From Algimonas porphyrae (GTDB lineage: Bacteria; Pseudomonadota; Alphaproteobacteria; Caulobacterales; Maricaulaceae), in assembly GCF_041429795.1 (NCBI RefSeq), contig NZ_CP163424.1:2482001-2546000 (forward strand): DNA of 64,000 nucleotides, read 5' to 3'. The number at the start of each line of letters is the position of its first letter. Position 1 is the first letter of the stretch. The position numbers were made by a program, and so were the translations under genes. The notes below the pieces were generated by a model. That model was not told where the DNA came from. It saw only the letters and a program-made list of their open reading frames with translations, and ran no database searches. This document shows positions 9,150 to 18,280 of this stretch, in pieces.

Positions 9150-9176
9150 CCACCGCCCGGTCGAGCCGGACGGTGG
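9150..9176 (-). other. Intercistronic hairpin between the two exbB genes
   Basis: Arms CCACCG/CGGTGG enclose a second stem CCGG/CCGG with loop TCGAG. No T-run follows. It lies in the 121-base gap between the large and small exbB genes and could set the stoichiometry of the two subunits by mRNA processing. Its 13-base core CCGGTCGAGCCGG recurs at 44968-44980. Confidence 0.5.
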
Positions 9177-9186
9177 CTGAAAAACC

Positions 9187-10578
9187 CTAGATATTGGTGA
9201 CCGGGGCACCACCGACGCCGCGCGATTCGACGTGACGTGCCACGATACCGGCGGATTGCTCTTCCAGTGTCGCCTGGACCGAGCGAGCCATAGAGGCTGC
9301 GAAGCTGTGAATGATCAGCAGCGGGATCGCAACGATCAGACCCAACATCGTGGTCACAAGAGCGACCGAGATACCACCAGCCATCAGCTGCGGATCACCT
9401 GCACCATAGATCATCATGGCTTGGAAGGTCTGGATCATACCGGTCACGGTACCCAGCAGACCCATCAGCGGCGCGATACCGGCGATCAGCTTGATGAAGT
9501 TGAGGCCGAATTCGAGTTTCGGGCTTTCCTGAAGAATGGCTTCGTCCAGCTTCAGCTCAACAGTGTCGGCATCGGCATTGCGAGCACCTTCATAGGCGAG
9601 CATGACACGACCCAGTGCGTTCGACTTGGATGGCTGCGACTTCCGCTTCTGTCCGGCAACCGCCATGCGGATCAGGAACAGACGGACGATCAACAGAATG
9701 CCGAGGACCGCGGTGATAGCACCGAGCAGCATGATGATGTTACCGATAACGCCACCCTGCTGAGCGCGCTCCCATGGCCCAGGACGCAGGTCGAAGGTCT
9801 TGAGCAGCTCACCACGTGTCGGATCGATCGGCGCATAGATGACCTCTCCGGAACCCGCACCGAGCAGACGATCAGCTGCAGACTGGATCGCACCGCCAGG
9901 CTGAGCCGGCAGAAGCGCCAGAAGCGGCAGGTCTTCGCCATCGGCGACAGGCGGGTTATATTGCAGGAACTCGCCGCCATTGGTCGTGAAAGCCACGAAC
10001 GGACCGACGCGCGTCACGGATGTCTGACCGTCAAGACCGGCAACCTGAGCATCGAACGCTTCGACTTCGCGCTGCTCGCGGATTTCTTCGAGCATGGTCT
10101 GCCAGATAGCATTGAGGTCGGACGTCGATGGCAGAGCGTCGGAGTTGGCGACATCACCGAGAACGCGTGTGCGGTTCGGCATTTGCGCCGTGATCAGCGA
10201 ACGATCCAGCGTCGACTTGAATTCACCAGCCATGGAGCGGGCGAGACCAAAGACTTCGCCGAACTCACCTTGAGCGGCAGTCAGCTGCGCTTTCAGCGCA
10301 TCGATCTGGTTCTGGTTGGCCTGGAAGCGCTGTTCGACGCGGCGAGCTTCGGCCTCGAGATTGCTGAGCTCCGTGCGGGCCCGGTTCAGTTCGGCCGTCT
10401 GCTGTGAAGCATTGGATTCGAAGTCGCGGATCCGCTGCTGATTGATCTGCTCCTGTTGAGCGGAATCAGCCCGGACCTGGTTCAGCAGGTCCTGGATTGA
10501 GTTGATCTGCGCCGAAGCCGGTGCAGCGAGAAGAGCCGATCCCATCAGGGCGGCCATGGTGGATTTGAAGAATTTCAT
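9187..10578 (-). CDS. Large ExbB (TtpC-like) with periplasmic coiled-coil extension
   Basis: A 463-residue inner-membrane protein. A signal peptide (to about residue 23, ending PASAQ) is followed by a Gln/Glu/Arg-rich coiled coil (residues about 25-125) resembling DUF3450. A periplasmic domain comes next, then a membrane helix near residue 275. The C-terminal MotA/TolQ/ExbB core (about 345-445) carries LMGLLGTVTGM and LMAGGIS. This layout matches TtpC, the extra ExbB-like subunit of Vibrio TonB2 systems. The coiled coil probably reaches toward the cell wall or outer membrane and meets the DUF3450 proteins encoded upstream. Confidence 0.9.
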   Translation of the reverse strand: MKFFKSTMAALMGSALLAAPASAQINSIQDLLNQVRADSAQQEQINQQRIRDFESNASQQTAELNRARTELSNLEAEARRVEQRFQANQNQIDALKAQLTAAQGEFGEVFGLARSMAGEFKSTLDRSLITAQMPNRTRVLGDVANSDALPSTSDLNAIWQTMLEEIREQREVEAFDAQVAGLDGQTSVTRVGPFVAFTTNGGEFLQYNPPVADGEDLPLLALLPAQPGGAIQSAADRLLGAGSGEVIYAPIDPTRGELLKTFDLRPGPWERAQQGGVIGNIIMLLGAITAVLGILLIVRLFLIRMAVAGQKRKSQPSKSNALGRVMLAYEGARNADADTVELKLDEAILQESPKLEFGLNFIKLIAGIAPLMGLLGTVTGMIQTFQAMMIYGAGDPQLMAGGISVALVTTMLGLIVAIPLLIIHSFAASMARSVQATLEEQSAGIVARHVESRGVGGAPVTNI

Positions 10579-10597
10579 GGTCTTGTTTCCCTGTCGA

Positions 10598-11368
10598 TTA
10601 GTTGGCGGCCATTACAGGCGCATAGATGACTTCCGGAGCCGCCTGCTCCCGGGCGACGCGGATCGTCTGACGCAGCTGACGGGTATCGACCTCGTCGAGC
10701 TGAACCCAGGACCCGCTTCCCATGTCATAACGCTTCGCAGAGTCATCACGCTTGTCGAGGAAGATGTAGGAGGTCCGGCCAAAGCGGATGAAATCGACGA
10801 CATTTCCGGGCTCTTCCGGGTGCACACCCTGATAGCTTTCCGTTGAATAGCCATAAGTCGCTTCGATCTTGTAAGCATTCAGAACCTGACGATATTGCTC
10901 TGCAGGCGATACGGCCGGATTGGCGAGCGCGGCCTGAACCCGCTGAACCCGCGCCAGGCGCTCTGTCAGGCGGAACGGCACATCCGCTCGGATCGAATCT
11001 TCGAGCTCGACCGTCATGCGCAACATCATCGGGCTCATGCCCTGCTTGATCTGCTCGACCGTGCCGAGCTGGTTGCGCACCGAGTTGATCTCGGATGTCT
11101 GACTATCGAGGAAAATCTGCTGCTGGGCCACAAACAGCTTCGTATTGTCGAGCTGCTGAAGAACGGCGCGATATTCACGCACCGCAGAGCCAGCGACATC
11201 ATCCGCTTCGTTTACCTGACGTTGCGCCGCCGCGGACGAAGCCGTGGACTGGCGCGCCGCAGAGAGGGCAGATTCGAGCTGGGCCTGAGCCGGCATCGCT
11301 GCCGTTACGGCTAATGCCGCGGCAGCGCAGGCAAGCATGGCCCGCCTGGCGTTGGATTTGATCAGCAT
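10598..11368 (-). CDS. DUF3450 periplasmic coiled-coil protein (second copy)
   Basis: A 256-residue exported DUF3450 family protein. I start it at ATG 11368 (MLIKSNARR), where AAGGA lies four bases upstream and the next residues form a clean signal peptide ending AQAQ. Longer in-frame starts up to 11428 would put 20 charged residues before the signal. A long coiled coil follows (residues about 35-110), then a globular part with the family stretch FGRTSYIFLDKRDDSAKRYD. DUF3450 genes usually precede TtpC-type exbB genes. The direct role is unknown, probably a periplasmic partner of the motor. Confidence 0.86.
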   Translation of the reverse strand: MLIKSNARRAMLACAAAALAVTAAMPAQAQLESALSAARQSTASSAAAQRQVNEADDVAGSAVREYRAVLQQLDNTKLFVAQQQIFLDSQTSEINSVRNQLGTVEQIKQGMSPMMLRMTVELEDSIRADVPFRLTERLARVQRVQAALANPAVSPAEQYRQVLNAYKIEATYGYSTESYQGVHPEEPGNVVDFIRFGRTSYIFLDKRDDSAKRYDMGSGSWVQLDEVDTRQLRQTIRVAREQAAPEVIYAPVMAAN

Positions 11369-11436
11369 GGTGTCCTTCCAGGTCTGGTTCATATTATTGT
11401 CCCGATTTTTGCGTTTCACCTTCATCACGAGCGCGC

Positions 11437-12279
11437 CTAACTGGCGTCCGCGGCACGTTCACCCTTGCGGATGGGCGCCGTCATCGTGCTGATGGCCGAC
11501 TCACCCCGGGCGATGCGTACATTCTGACGCAGTCCCAGAAGTTCCGAGTTGGACAGAGCGTCCCACTCCTTGGTGTCTTCATTGTAGCGATAACCTTCGG
11601 AGCTATCCCGCTCCAGATAGAGCAACGCCATGCGGCCATAATGAATGAAGTTGCCATCATAGATCTGGTCACGCAGGTCGAACAGCACGGCCCCGCTTTC
11701 AAGCGCCTGCTCCTGTTCGTCGGAGAGATCGCATTCAGCCGATTCGACGTTCTGTTCGCAGGCCGCGAAACGGGTGCCGGGATTGATCGGATTATTGCCC
11801 GTATAGGAACCGACTTGAAGGCCATATTCGACCTCGGTCCCGATCAACTCCATGGCGCGACGATAGATGTCACTGGCCAGCAGACCGTCGCCCTGAAGGT
11901 CTTCGCGGAGTGAATCCAGCAATCCAAAACGACGCTCGATCCGGAAGGGAAGGCCATCGACCATTTCCTTTTCGAGCTCGGCGACCATGGTACGAACCAG
12001 CGGGATCAGCTCTTCGGACGCGTCATTATTCTGCGCGGCCTCGATCCGCTGCGTCAGGCTCGCAATCTCGGCCTGCTGCTGCGTGAGGTAATATTCTCTG
12101 AGGGCAAGGTTGGAACGACGAGCTGTAATCTCCTCCAGAACCGATTCATATTCGGCTACGGAGACCGGGACTGTCTGATCCTGAGCTTGGGCGGGTACAC
12201 CCATAATCGCACTCAGGGAGACTCCCAGACAGGCAACTGTGCACAGGGCAAGTTGCCGGGCAGGTTGAGATAGCACCAC
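11437..12279 (-). CDS. DUF3450 periplasmic coiled-coil protein (first copy)
   Basis: A 280-residue exported protein and the first gene of the operon. It begins at GTG 12279 with GGAGGA five bases upstream. The signal peptide ends PAQAQ near residue 33. It shares with its neighbour the sequence order coiled coil, LVRTMVAELE, RIERR, then HYGRMALLYLERDSSEGYRYN. An insertion holding two cysteines near residues 180-190 is absent from the second copy. Tandem duplication followed by divergence is inferred. Confidence 0.84.
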   Translation of the reverse strand: MVLSQPARQLALCTVACLGVSLSAIMGVPAQAQDQTVPVSVAEYESVLEEITARRSNLALREYYLTQQQAEIASLTQRIEAAQNNDASEELIPLVRTMVAELEKEMVDGLPFRIERRFGLLDSLREDLQGDGLLASDIYRRAMELIGTEVEYGLQVGSYTGNNPINPGTRFAACEQNVESAECDLSDEQEQALESGAVLFDLRDQIYDGNFIHYGRMALLYLERDSSEGYRYNEDTKEWDALSNSELLGLRQNVRIARGESAISTMTAPIRKGERAADAS

Positions 12280-12625
12280 TCACGTCCTCCAATATCTCTC
12301 GGCTTCTGACGAGCCTTAACGAGCGGTCGCCTACACGGGCGACCTTTCTTAATCAATCACTACCTCGCACTCGTCTCAAGCTTTTTCCATAGGTTTTTCA
12401 CAGGAATGTGTTGGGACGCGGTTTGAAAGGTTGAATGCTGGCGCGCTCACACGCGTCAGGCGGGATTAATCATAAAGTAGGAAAGCGCGAGTCGTCAGAT
12501 CAGTTCCAAGAAAGTTATCGAGTCTTTAAGACAGACAGGTTGGGAAACCGACCGGTCACGGCTGTGCGGCGCGAAACGACTCGAAGCAAAAGACTGAAAA
12601 TGGCGTGGTTTTCAGAGAGAGGGGA
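12280..12625. other. Intergenic region before the DUF3450/exb operon
   Basis: I see no gene here. A 7-bp inverted repeat GGTCGCC/GGCGACC (12325-12331 and 12338-12344) lies about 46 bases upstream of the first DUF3450 start and probably falls in its 5' leader. The promoter of the operon should be here but I could not pick a clear -35/-10 pair. Confidence 0.5.
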
Positions 12626-12701
12626 TGGCTGGGGTGGCTGGACTCGAACCAGCGGTACACGCTACCAAAAAGCGTTGCCTTACCAACTTGGCTACACCCC
12701 A
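12626..12701 (-). tRNA. tRNA-Gln (anticodon TTG)
   Basis: On the minus strand the acceptor TGGGGTG pairs with CACCCCA, followed by discriminator G and an encoded CCA. The anticodon stem ACGCT/AGCGT encloses the loop TTTTGGT (anticodon TTG), and the T arm GCTGG-TTCGAGT-CCAGC is intact. The TGGGG start and G discriminator are glutamine tRNA identity features. Confidence 0.97.
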
Positions 12702-13008
12702 TCGATCCGTGAGTGAGATCGGCCTTTCGGCCCTCACCCGTCTCTGGTGAGCGCGGCTTTTATGAGCGCGATCCGAAAAAGGCAACGCCAAATTCCGACC
12801 GAATGCAGACCTGTTACACCCCAGCTACACAAGCCCCATTCTGACGATGGGTGTGCAGACGAAAACCACGCAGACTCTGATAACAGCCTTGTGTGCGTCA
12901 TCCCCTTTGCAAATGGGATCAATCATGCGACATATCGTTTAACGGTAAACATCTTGCCTCGAGCGTTCTTCCTGTCGGGAAAAGCGCTTCGGCCGAAAGC
13001 GAGCATAC
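12702..13008. promoter_or_regulatory. sppA upstream region with two operator-like elements
   Basis: No gene is visible. It holds CTCACC/GGTGAG (near 12735-12754). A 20-bp palindrome with one mismatched pair is at 12900-12919 (ATCCC-TTTGCAAA-GGGAT). The motif ATATCGTTTAACGGTAA is at 12932-12948; it matches 15 of 17 bases of the perfect palindrome at 23633-23649. These lie 60-110 bases before sppA. Confidence 0.45.
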
Positions 13009-14814
13009 GTGAACACGCCAGCGACCTACACACCACCACAGCGACGACTTAGTGGGACCAAAGTGTTCTTCATTTCGATCGCAGCGGTCGTGATCGGGCT
13101 GTTCGTGTTCTTCTTCCTGCTGGTTATCCTGATTTCCGGTCTCGCCGCTGCAGCCGGTTCGTCGCCGCCTGACACGCGGGCGACCGTGCTGGAGATCGAT
13201 CTGAGACTGTCTCTGCTGGATGCGCCTGTCGCACCGACCCTGTTTTCCGACAGCCCCGCATCCGTGGTGGGTATCGTCAGAGCCCTCGACCGCGCGAAGA
13301 CCGACAAGCGTGTCAAAGGCGTCTTCATTCGCGGGGAAACGGGCGGGCTTGCGCCAGCCAGCGCCGAAGAATTGCGACTGGCCCTGATCGACTTCAAGAC
13401 ATCCGATAAATTCGTCATCACTCATGCGCAGGGTCTCAGCAGCACCTCCGTGATTCCCTACCAGGCGATCAGTGCATCCGATGAAATCTGGCTACAGGCC
13501 AGCACGTCGATTGCAACGGCTGGTCTCTATTCGCAGTCTGAATTCCTCGGCGGCACGATGGAGCTGCTCGGCGCGCAGCCGCAATTCATTCGTCACGGTG
13601 CCTATAAGAATGCCGTGAACAGCTACACGGAAGAAGGCTTCACGCCCGAACATCGCGAAGCGATGGAAAGCCTGCTCACCTCGATCTTCGATGAGAGCGT
13701 CGACAATATCGCGACCGATCGCAGCCTCGACCGCGCAACCTTGCTGCAACTTTTCGAGACCGCGCCCCACAATGCGTCCGACGCCAAGACCGCCGGTCTG
13801 ATCGACCGTCTCGGCTATCTGGAAGAAGCACGCGACAGCATTCGCGAACGTGTCGGAGACGATGATATCACCTTCACGCCGATCGCAGACTATGATCCGA
13901 AAGGTAATTTCGGCAAGCCCGTCATCGCACTGATCGAGGCGCAGGGCTCGATCCTGCCCGGAAAGAGCGGCGGCGACGGCCTGTTCTCCGCGGCGACCAG
14001 CATTGGCGGCGAAACCTATGCGGCGGCGCTCGACGCGGCTCTTGACGATGATGATGTCAAAGCCGTTCTGTTCCGGATCAGTTCGGGCGGCGGGTCAGCT
14101 GCCGCGTCGGATCAGATCATGGCTGCCGTCCGGCGCGTGCAGGATGCGGACAAACCGGTCATTATCAGCATGGGTCAATATGCGGCCAGCGGCGGCTATT
14201 ATATTGCCGCCCCGGCCGATCATATCGTGGCCATGCCGCAGACCATTACCGGTTCGATCGGTGTCTTCGGCGGCAAGATCGCCTTTGAAGAGACATTCGC
14301 CAAGGCGGGCTACAATCTGGAAGCGATCCAGATCGGCGGTGATTTTGCGGGCGCCTACAATATAGACACGCCCTTCACGGAGTCACAGCTGGCCGGGTAC
14401 CAGGCCGAAATGGACCAGATCTATGAGGACTTTGTCGGCGTAGTCGCGTCCGGCCGCAATATGAGCCGTGAAGCCGTGATCGAGATTGCTGAAGGCCGCG
14501 TCTGGACCGGACAGCAGGCGTTCGAGCGCGGTCTGGTCGACGAACTCGGCGGGTTCGATACAGCCTTGCGCGCAACCCGTCGCCTGGCCGGACTGGACGA
14601 GGATGCCGCCGTCCGTCTGGAACGCTTTCCGCGACCCAAATCGCGCGAAGAGCTGTTCAACGAACTGCTCTCCGGTACGGCCTCGACGGGACAGGACCTC
14701 GAAGCCCTTTCCGCTCTGATGCAACGCCCGGAAGTGCAAGCCCTGATCGCGATCCGACAGGACGCCCAGGCGCGCGGCGCGGAATTGAAGGCCCCGTTAC
14801 CCAAGGTCCGTTAA
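13009..14814 (+). CDS. sppA: Signal peptide peptidase SppA, 67 kDa type
   Basis: Digests leftover signal peptides in the inner membrane. The 601-residue protein has an N-terminal membrane anchor (residues 18-48) and two tandem S49 domains. The catalytic Lys200 (HGAYKNAVN) lies in the first and the nucleophile Ser394 (QYAASGGYY) in the second, as in E. coli SppA (Lys209/Ser409). The start is GTG 13009. The stop overlaps the start of the next gene (TAATG), so the two are co-transcribed. Confidence 0.95.
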   Translation: MNTPATYTPPQRRLSGTKVFFISIAAVVIGLFVFFFLLVILISGLAAAAGSSPPDTRATVLEIDLRLSLLDAPVAPTLFSDSPASVVGIVRALDRAKTDKRVKGVFIRGETGGLAPASAEELRLALIDFKTSDKFVITHAQGLSSTSVIPYQAISASDEIWLQASTSIATAGLYSQSEFLGGTMELLGAQPQFIRHGAYKNAVNSYTEEGFTPEHREAMESLLTSIFDESVDNIATDRSLDRATLLQLFETAPHNASDAKTAGLIDRLGYLEEARDSIRERVGDDDITFTPIADYDPKGNFGKPVIALIEAQGSILPGKSGGDGLFSAATSIGGETYAAALDAALDDDDVKAVLFRISSGGGSAAASDQIMAAVRRVQDADKPVIISMGQYAASGGYYIAAPADHIVAMPQTITGSIGVFGGKIAFEETFAKAGYNLEAIQIGGDFAGAYNIDTPFTESQLAGYQAEMDQIYEDFVGVVASGRNMSREAVIEIAEGRVWTGQQAFERGLVDELGGFDTALRATRRLAGLDEDAAVRLERFPRPKSREELFNELLSGTASTGQDLEALSALMQRPEVQALIAIRQDAQARGAELKAPLPKVR

Positions 14815-15719
14815 TGGCGTCCATCCCCTTCATTCGCGACTTTGACTTCGATTACGGCGTTCCGGCGCAGTTGAGCGAGCGGGTCGTGCGGGTCATCGCC
14901 GACAATCCCGGACCCTTTACCTTTACGGGTACGGGCGTCTTCATCATCGGTGCCAGCGATACGGTCTGCGTGATCGACCCCGGCCCCGAGACGCCGAAAC
15001 ACATGGCGGCATTGGACGCAGCGCTGGCGGGCAAGACCGTCAGCCATGTCTTCGTGACCCATCACCATCTCGACCATAGTCCCCTCGCCGCACCGCTGGC
15101 GGCCCGGCATGGCTGCAAAGTCTATGGCTATTCCGTACACCCCGCTGCCGGTGACGGCGCACATATGCCACTCGAAGCGGGCGATGACCTGTCGTTCAAA
15201 CCGGATGTCGAAATCCGTGATGGCTACACGGTCGAAGGTCCCGACTGGACGCTGAGCGCCGTCCACACGCCGGGCCACACATCCAACCATCTCTGCTATG
15301 CCTTGAAAGAGGAAAATACGCTTTTTTCAGGGGATCACATTATGGGCTGGAGCACCTCGGTCGTGTCGCCGCCGGATGGGGATATGGGCGACTATCTGGC
15401 ATCGCTCCGGCGCATTCTCGACATGGATTTCGACACGATCCTGCCCACCCATGGCCCCGCTATCACGGCGGTGGGGCCCTTCGTTAAGGCCTATATCGAC
15501 CACCGGCTTGCACGAGAGGCGCAGATCATGGGCGCGATCCAGTCCGGCCTGACCGAAATCGGACCCATTGTGGCGGAACTCTACAAGGCAGTGGACAAGC
15601 GGCTGCATCCGGCGGCGGCGCATAGCGTGCTGTCCCACCTCATTCATATGCGCAAGACCGGTCGCGTCGAAGCGTCCGGCCCGGACGGGTTGCGCCAAAG
15701 CTACAGGGTGGCCGCCTAG
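14814..15719 (+). CDS. MBL-fold metallo-hydrolase (LACTB2-like)
   Basis: A 301-residue cytoplasmic metallo-beta-lactamase-fold hydrolase. The zinc motif THHHLDHS (near residue 80), HTPGHTSNHL, FSGDH and the late THGP are all present. The C-terminal helical extension (AELYKAVDKRLHPAAAHSVLSHLIHM) is typical of the LACTB2/CPSF-like RNase group. The substrate is not established for bacterial members. It overlaps sppA by one base and its 3' end overlaps the convergent DUF1499 gene by four. Confidence 0.88.
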   Translation: MASIPFIRDFDFDYGVPAQLSERVVRVIADNPGPFTFTGTGVFIIGASDTVCVIDPGPETPKHMAALDAALAGKTVSHVFVTHHHLDHSPLAAPLAARHGCKVYGYSVHPAAGDGAHMPLEAGDDLSFKPDVEIRDGYTVEGPDWTLSAVHTPGHTSNHLCYALKEENTLFSGDHIMGWSTSVVSPPDGDMGDYLASLRRILDMDFDTILPTHGPAITAVGPFVKAYIDHRLAREAQIMGAIQSGLTEIGPIVAELYKAVDKRLHPAAAHSVLSHLIHMRKTGRVEASGPDGLRQSYRVAA

Positions 15720-16633
15720 CCCTCCGTCATCGCATCGAGAAACTTGCCGATCCGCTCGGCATTAGCTCCGAGATCCGAACCGCCGACGCGGCTGGTCGAG
15801 CGGATATCGACACGCGTTCCATCGCCTTGCGCAGGCCGCAGACGGATGGTGACGTCATCCTTGAAGCCATACCAGAAGGTTTCCGCCGTGGCGTCGATGC
15901 GTCCGCCTGCCGGATCCGTCTCCTTGATGGTCCAGCCCATATTGCGCGCGACCTGCTCGGCCCGTCCGAAGGCCACGTCCGGCGCTTCGCTCAGCACCAG
16001 AGTCCGGATTTCGGGATAGGCCTGCGTCTGCAGGGCGGAGACGAGCTTCATTACGGGCTCGCCATTGGAATCGCGCTCCGACGTGCGGGCGCGCTTCCCT
16101 GCATAATCCACCGTGTTGACACCGTCCGTTGCGTCGCGTTCCGCCATGATGACAGACCCGAAGACCGGTGGGTCCTGCGTATCGGTCGTAATGTCATGGA
16201 TGAAGGGCAAGCTGGCGACTTTGGCGCGGGTCGCACTTAGCTGGGCAAAGGCAATGACAGGTATGATCAGGGCGAAAATCGCGATAATCAATCCTTTGCG
16301 GGGCTTGATCAGCAATCCCGCCAGCAAGGCGATCAGGCCCATGACGGCTGTCGCAATCAGAAGGATCGGTCCGACCTCGCGGGTCAGGGTTCCGAGACCG
16401 AATTGCCACGACCAGAGGCCGATCTTTGCCCCGAGCCCGGCCAGGATGAAGACAAGCGGCGACAGAATTGTCAACGCCAGCGTGATCCGCAAAATCCAAC
16501 GGCGAATGAGATGTAGTTTGGGCTCAGTCGGGGCTTTGTCATAGACGGTCGGGTCGGCGGTTTCCGTGACGATCGGCTCATGATCGGGGTCAGGTGGCGT
16601 ATTGGCGGGTTTATCGTGCGGTGTTTGTGTCAT
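15716..16633 (-). CDS. DUF1499 membrane protein
   Basis: A 305-residue protein with about 45 hydrophilic N-terminal residues, three membrane helices (roughly residues 47-68, 85-108, 112-130) and a C-terminal DUF1499 domain (about residues 180-300, including NMGWTIKETDPAGGRIDATAET). The function of DUF1499 is unknown. It lies 19 bases downstream of pdxH on the same strand. Confidence 0.82.
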   Translation of the reverse strand: MTQTPHDKPANTPPDPDHEPIVTETADPTVYDKAPTEPKLHLIRRWILRITLALTILSPLVFILAGLGAKIGLWSWQFGLGTLTREVGPILLIATAVMGLIALLAGLLIKPRKGLIIAIFALIIPVIAFAQLSATRAKVASLPFIHDITTDTQDPPVFGSVIMAERDATDGVNTVDYAGKRARTSERDSNGEPVMKLVSALQTQAYPEIRTLVLSEAPDVAFGRAEQVARNMGWTIKETDPAGGRIDATAETFWYGFKDDVTIRLRPAQGDGTRVDIRSTSRVGGSDLGANAERIGKFLDAMTEG

Positions 16634-16652
16634 GCGCGCGCTTTAACCCCGC

Positions 16653-17309
16653 TTAAGGATAAAGACGAGTTTTCTCCCACGTATCGCCATTTCTTTTGAA
16701 CAGGATCCGGTCATGCAGGCGGAAAGCGCCGTCCTGCCAGAATTCGATAGCGCGCGGGACGAGCCGGTAACCGAACCAGTGCTCGGGTCGCGGCACGGCC
16801 TGTCCTTTGAAGCGCGCTTCCGTTGCATCCATTTCAGCGATCAACGTATCGCGGTCCTCGACGGGGCGTGACTGATCCGAGGCCCAGGCCGAGATCTGCG
16901 ATCCACGCGCTCGGCTCTGAAAATAGTCGTCCGACCCTTCGGGGCCGACCCGTTCGACATGACCCCGCACCCGGACCTGCCGACGCAGGCTCTTCCAGTG
17001 AAAGCAGAGCGCCGCGCGGGGAACCTCGGCCAGTTGCTGGCCTTTGGCCGATTCCGAGTTGGAATAGAAGTCGAACCCTTGCGTGGTCAGGCCTTTCAGC
17101 AGAACGATCCGCACATCCGGTTGCCCGTCCGCATCGACGGTCGCTACCGACATGGCATGCGGATCATGCGGTTCGGTCTGCCCGGCCCGCGCGAGCCAAT
17201 GCTCGAATAGAGCGATCGGATCATCCGCATCGATCCAGCCCAAGTCCCGGTCGGTATCGTCATTCAGATAATCGGTCGCGGATGGTGATGCGGGAATGGA
17301 TTTGGACAT
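16653..17309 (-). CDS. pdxH: Pyridoxamine 5'-phosphate oxidase
   Basis: Oxidises pyridoxine/pyridoxamine phosphate to pyridoxal 5'-phosphate with FMN. Recognisable blocks in order are RIVLLKG, YSNSESAKGQQL, CFHWKSLRRQVRVRG, FQSRARGSQISAWAS and the C-terminal RLYP. I start it at ATG 17309 (MSKSIP). An upstream TTG at 17324 is in frame but unlikely. The 218-residue length agrees with the family. Confidence 0.95.
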   Translation of the reverse strand: MSKSIPASPSATDYLNDDTDRDLGWIDADDPIALFEHWLARAGQTEPHDPHAMSVATVDADGQPDVRIVLLKGLTTQGFDFYSNSESAKGQQLAEVPRAALCFHWKSLRRQVRVRGHVERVGPEGSDDYFQSRARGSQISAWASDQSRPVEDRDTLIAEMDATEARFKGQAVPRPEHWFGYRLVPRAIEFWQDGAFRLHDRILFKRNGDTWEKTRLYP

Positions 17310-17431
17310 ATTCTTGCTCACCAATCGCTTGTTAACGACGTTCCTTGACGGGTCGTTGACTCTCTTCAGGCAGATTTAGACAGGGTTCACCCTGAATGCA
17401 CAGACTTTATCAACGTGGGATCGAAAGATTT

Positions 17432-17647
17432 ATGACTCGCCAGAAAGCGCTTCTCATTCTCGGCTGCCCTATGAATGCCCGCGAAGCGGACATCCGGGCT
17501 GCATGGCGTAAGAAGGCGAAGTTTTTTCACCCCGACAGTCCCTACGCCAATATCGGCGCATTCATGCAGGCCAAGTCAGCCTTCGAAACACTTATCCCGC
17601 CCGCACCGCAATCCATGCGCGTCCGCGCCGGGGGCCGCCGCTTCTAG
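17432..17647 (+). CDS. Minimal J-domain protein
   Basis: A 71-residue protein consisting of little more than a J domain, the segment that stimulates DnaK ATPase. Helix II carries basic residues (WRKKAKFF) and is followed by HPD at residues 33-35, then a helix with FMQAKSAFETL. There is no Gly/Phe or zinc region. GAAAG lies six bases before ATG 17432; an upstream ATG at 17396 has no ribosome site. The DnaK-partner role is inferred from the HPD motif alone. Confidence 0.72.
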   Translation: MTRQKALLILGCPMNAREADIRAAWRKKAKFFHPDSPYANIGAFMQAKSAFETLIPPAPQSMRVRAGGRRF

Positions 17648-17680
17648 TCGCACAGCCGGGTCATTGATTCTGTAAACGCG

Positions 17681-17701
17681 AAAAGCGGGCCAACGGCCCG
17701 C
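17681..17701 (-). terminator. Terminator of the OmpA-lipoprotein gene
   Basis: On the minus strand GCGGGCC/GGCCCGC forms a 7-bp stem with a 3-base loop, followed by TTTT. The short T-run makes it moderately convincing. It may serve both converging genes. Confidence 0.65.
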
Positions 17702-17727
17702 CTTCCAGTGTTTGCAATGCCGGACCT

Positions 17728-18153
17728 TTATTCCGGGATCAGCGTCACGACGACGCGACGTTCGAACGCATCCGGTTCTTCATCATCCAGAATGGTCCGT
17801 TCGCCCATCGGCACGATGGCCACACGGTCGGCCATGACGCCGCGATCATTCAGTTCGGCCAGAACAGCATCTGCACGCCTGTCGGACAGGGCCAGATTGG
17901 CTTCGCTCTCGCCTACACTGTCGGCGTAACCGACCACTTCCAGACGGAACAGATCGCAATCATCATAGGCGCTCGATACGGCGCTAAGTGTCGCCTCAGC
18001 ATCATTGTCGAGATCTGACGATCCCGTTTCGAAAAAGACGGCGAAGGAACGCGCCTCGCACAGTTCCGACAGTCGCATGTCGTCGGCCTTGTTCATCGTT
18101 GTACAGGCCGTAACGCCCAGACCCAGTGCGGTCATAATCAACAGTTTACGCAT
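17728..18153 (-). CDS. OmpA-family lipoprotein
   Basis: A 141-residue lipoprotein: the signal peptide ends with the lipobox VTAC (Cys20), followed by an OmpA/Pal peptidoglycan-binding domain. The binding residues are seen in GYADSVGE and NLALSDRRADAV. It would anchor the outer membrane to the cell wall. It begins at ATG 18153, with GAGGAG six bases upstream; a longer reading to 18183 is not needed. It is smaller than Pal and stands alone, away from tol genes. Confidence 0.88.
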   Translation of the reverse strand: MRKLLIMTALGLGVTACTTMNKADDMRLSELCEARSFAVFFETGSSDLDNDAEATLSAVSSAYDDCDLFRLEVVGYADSVGESEANLALSDRRADAVLAELNDRGVMADRVAIVPMGERTILDDEEPDAFERRVVVTLIPE

Positions 18154-18280
18154 AAGTTTCTCCTCGATTGACTGTAAGAACAACTGATGGCCGGTGAGAT
18201 GGTTCCTGATGCAGCGATCCCATCCATAATTCCGGTCGCCATCGCTGGCCCTTGCAGAATGAAGCCGCTAAGCGTGGTGT

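Noticed and set aside
12325-12344. GGTCGCC/GGCGACC followed by TTTCTT as a rightward terminator
   Set aside because: No rightward gene lies upstream, so it is more likely a leader hairpin of the leftward operon.
12435-12716. A 93-codon frame overlapping tRNA-Gln
   Set aside because: It reads through the tRNA gene and has no ribosome site or family resemblance.
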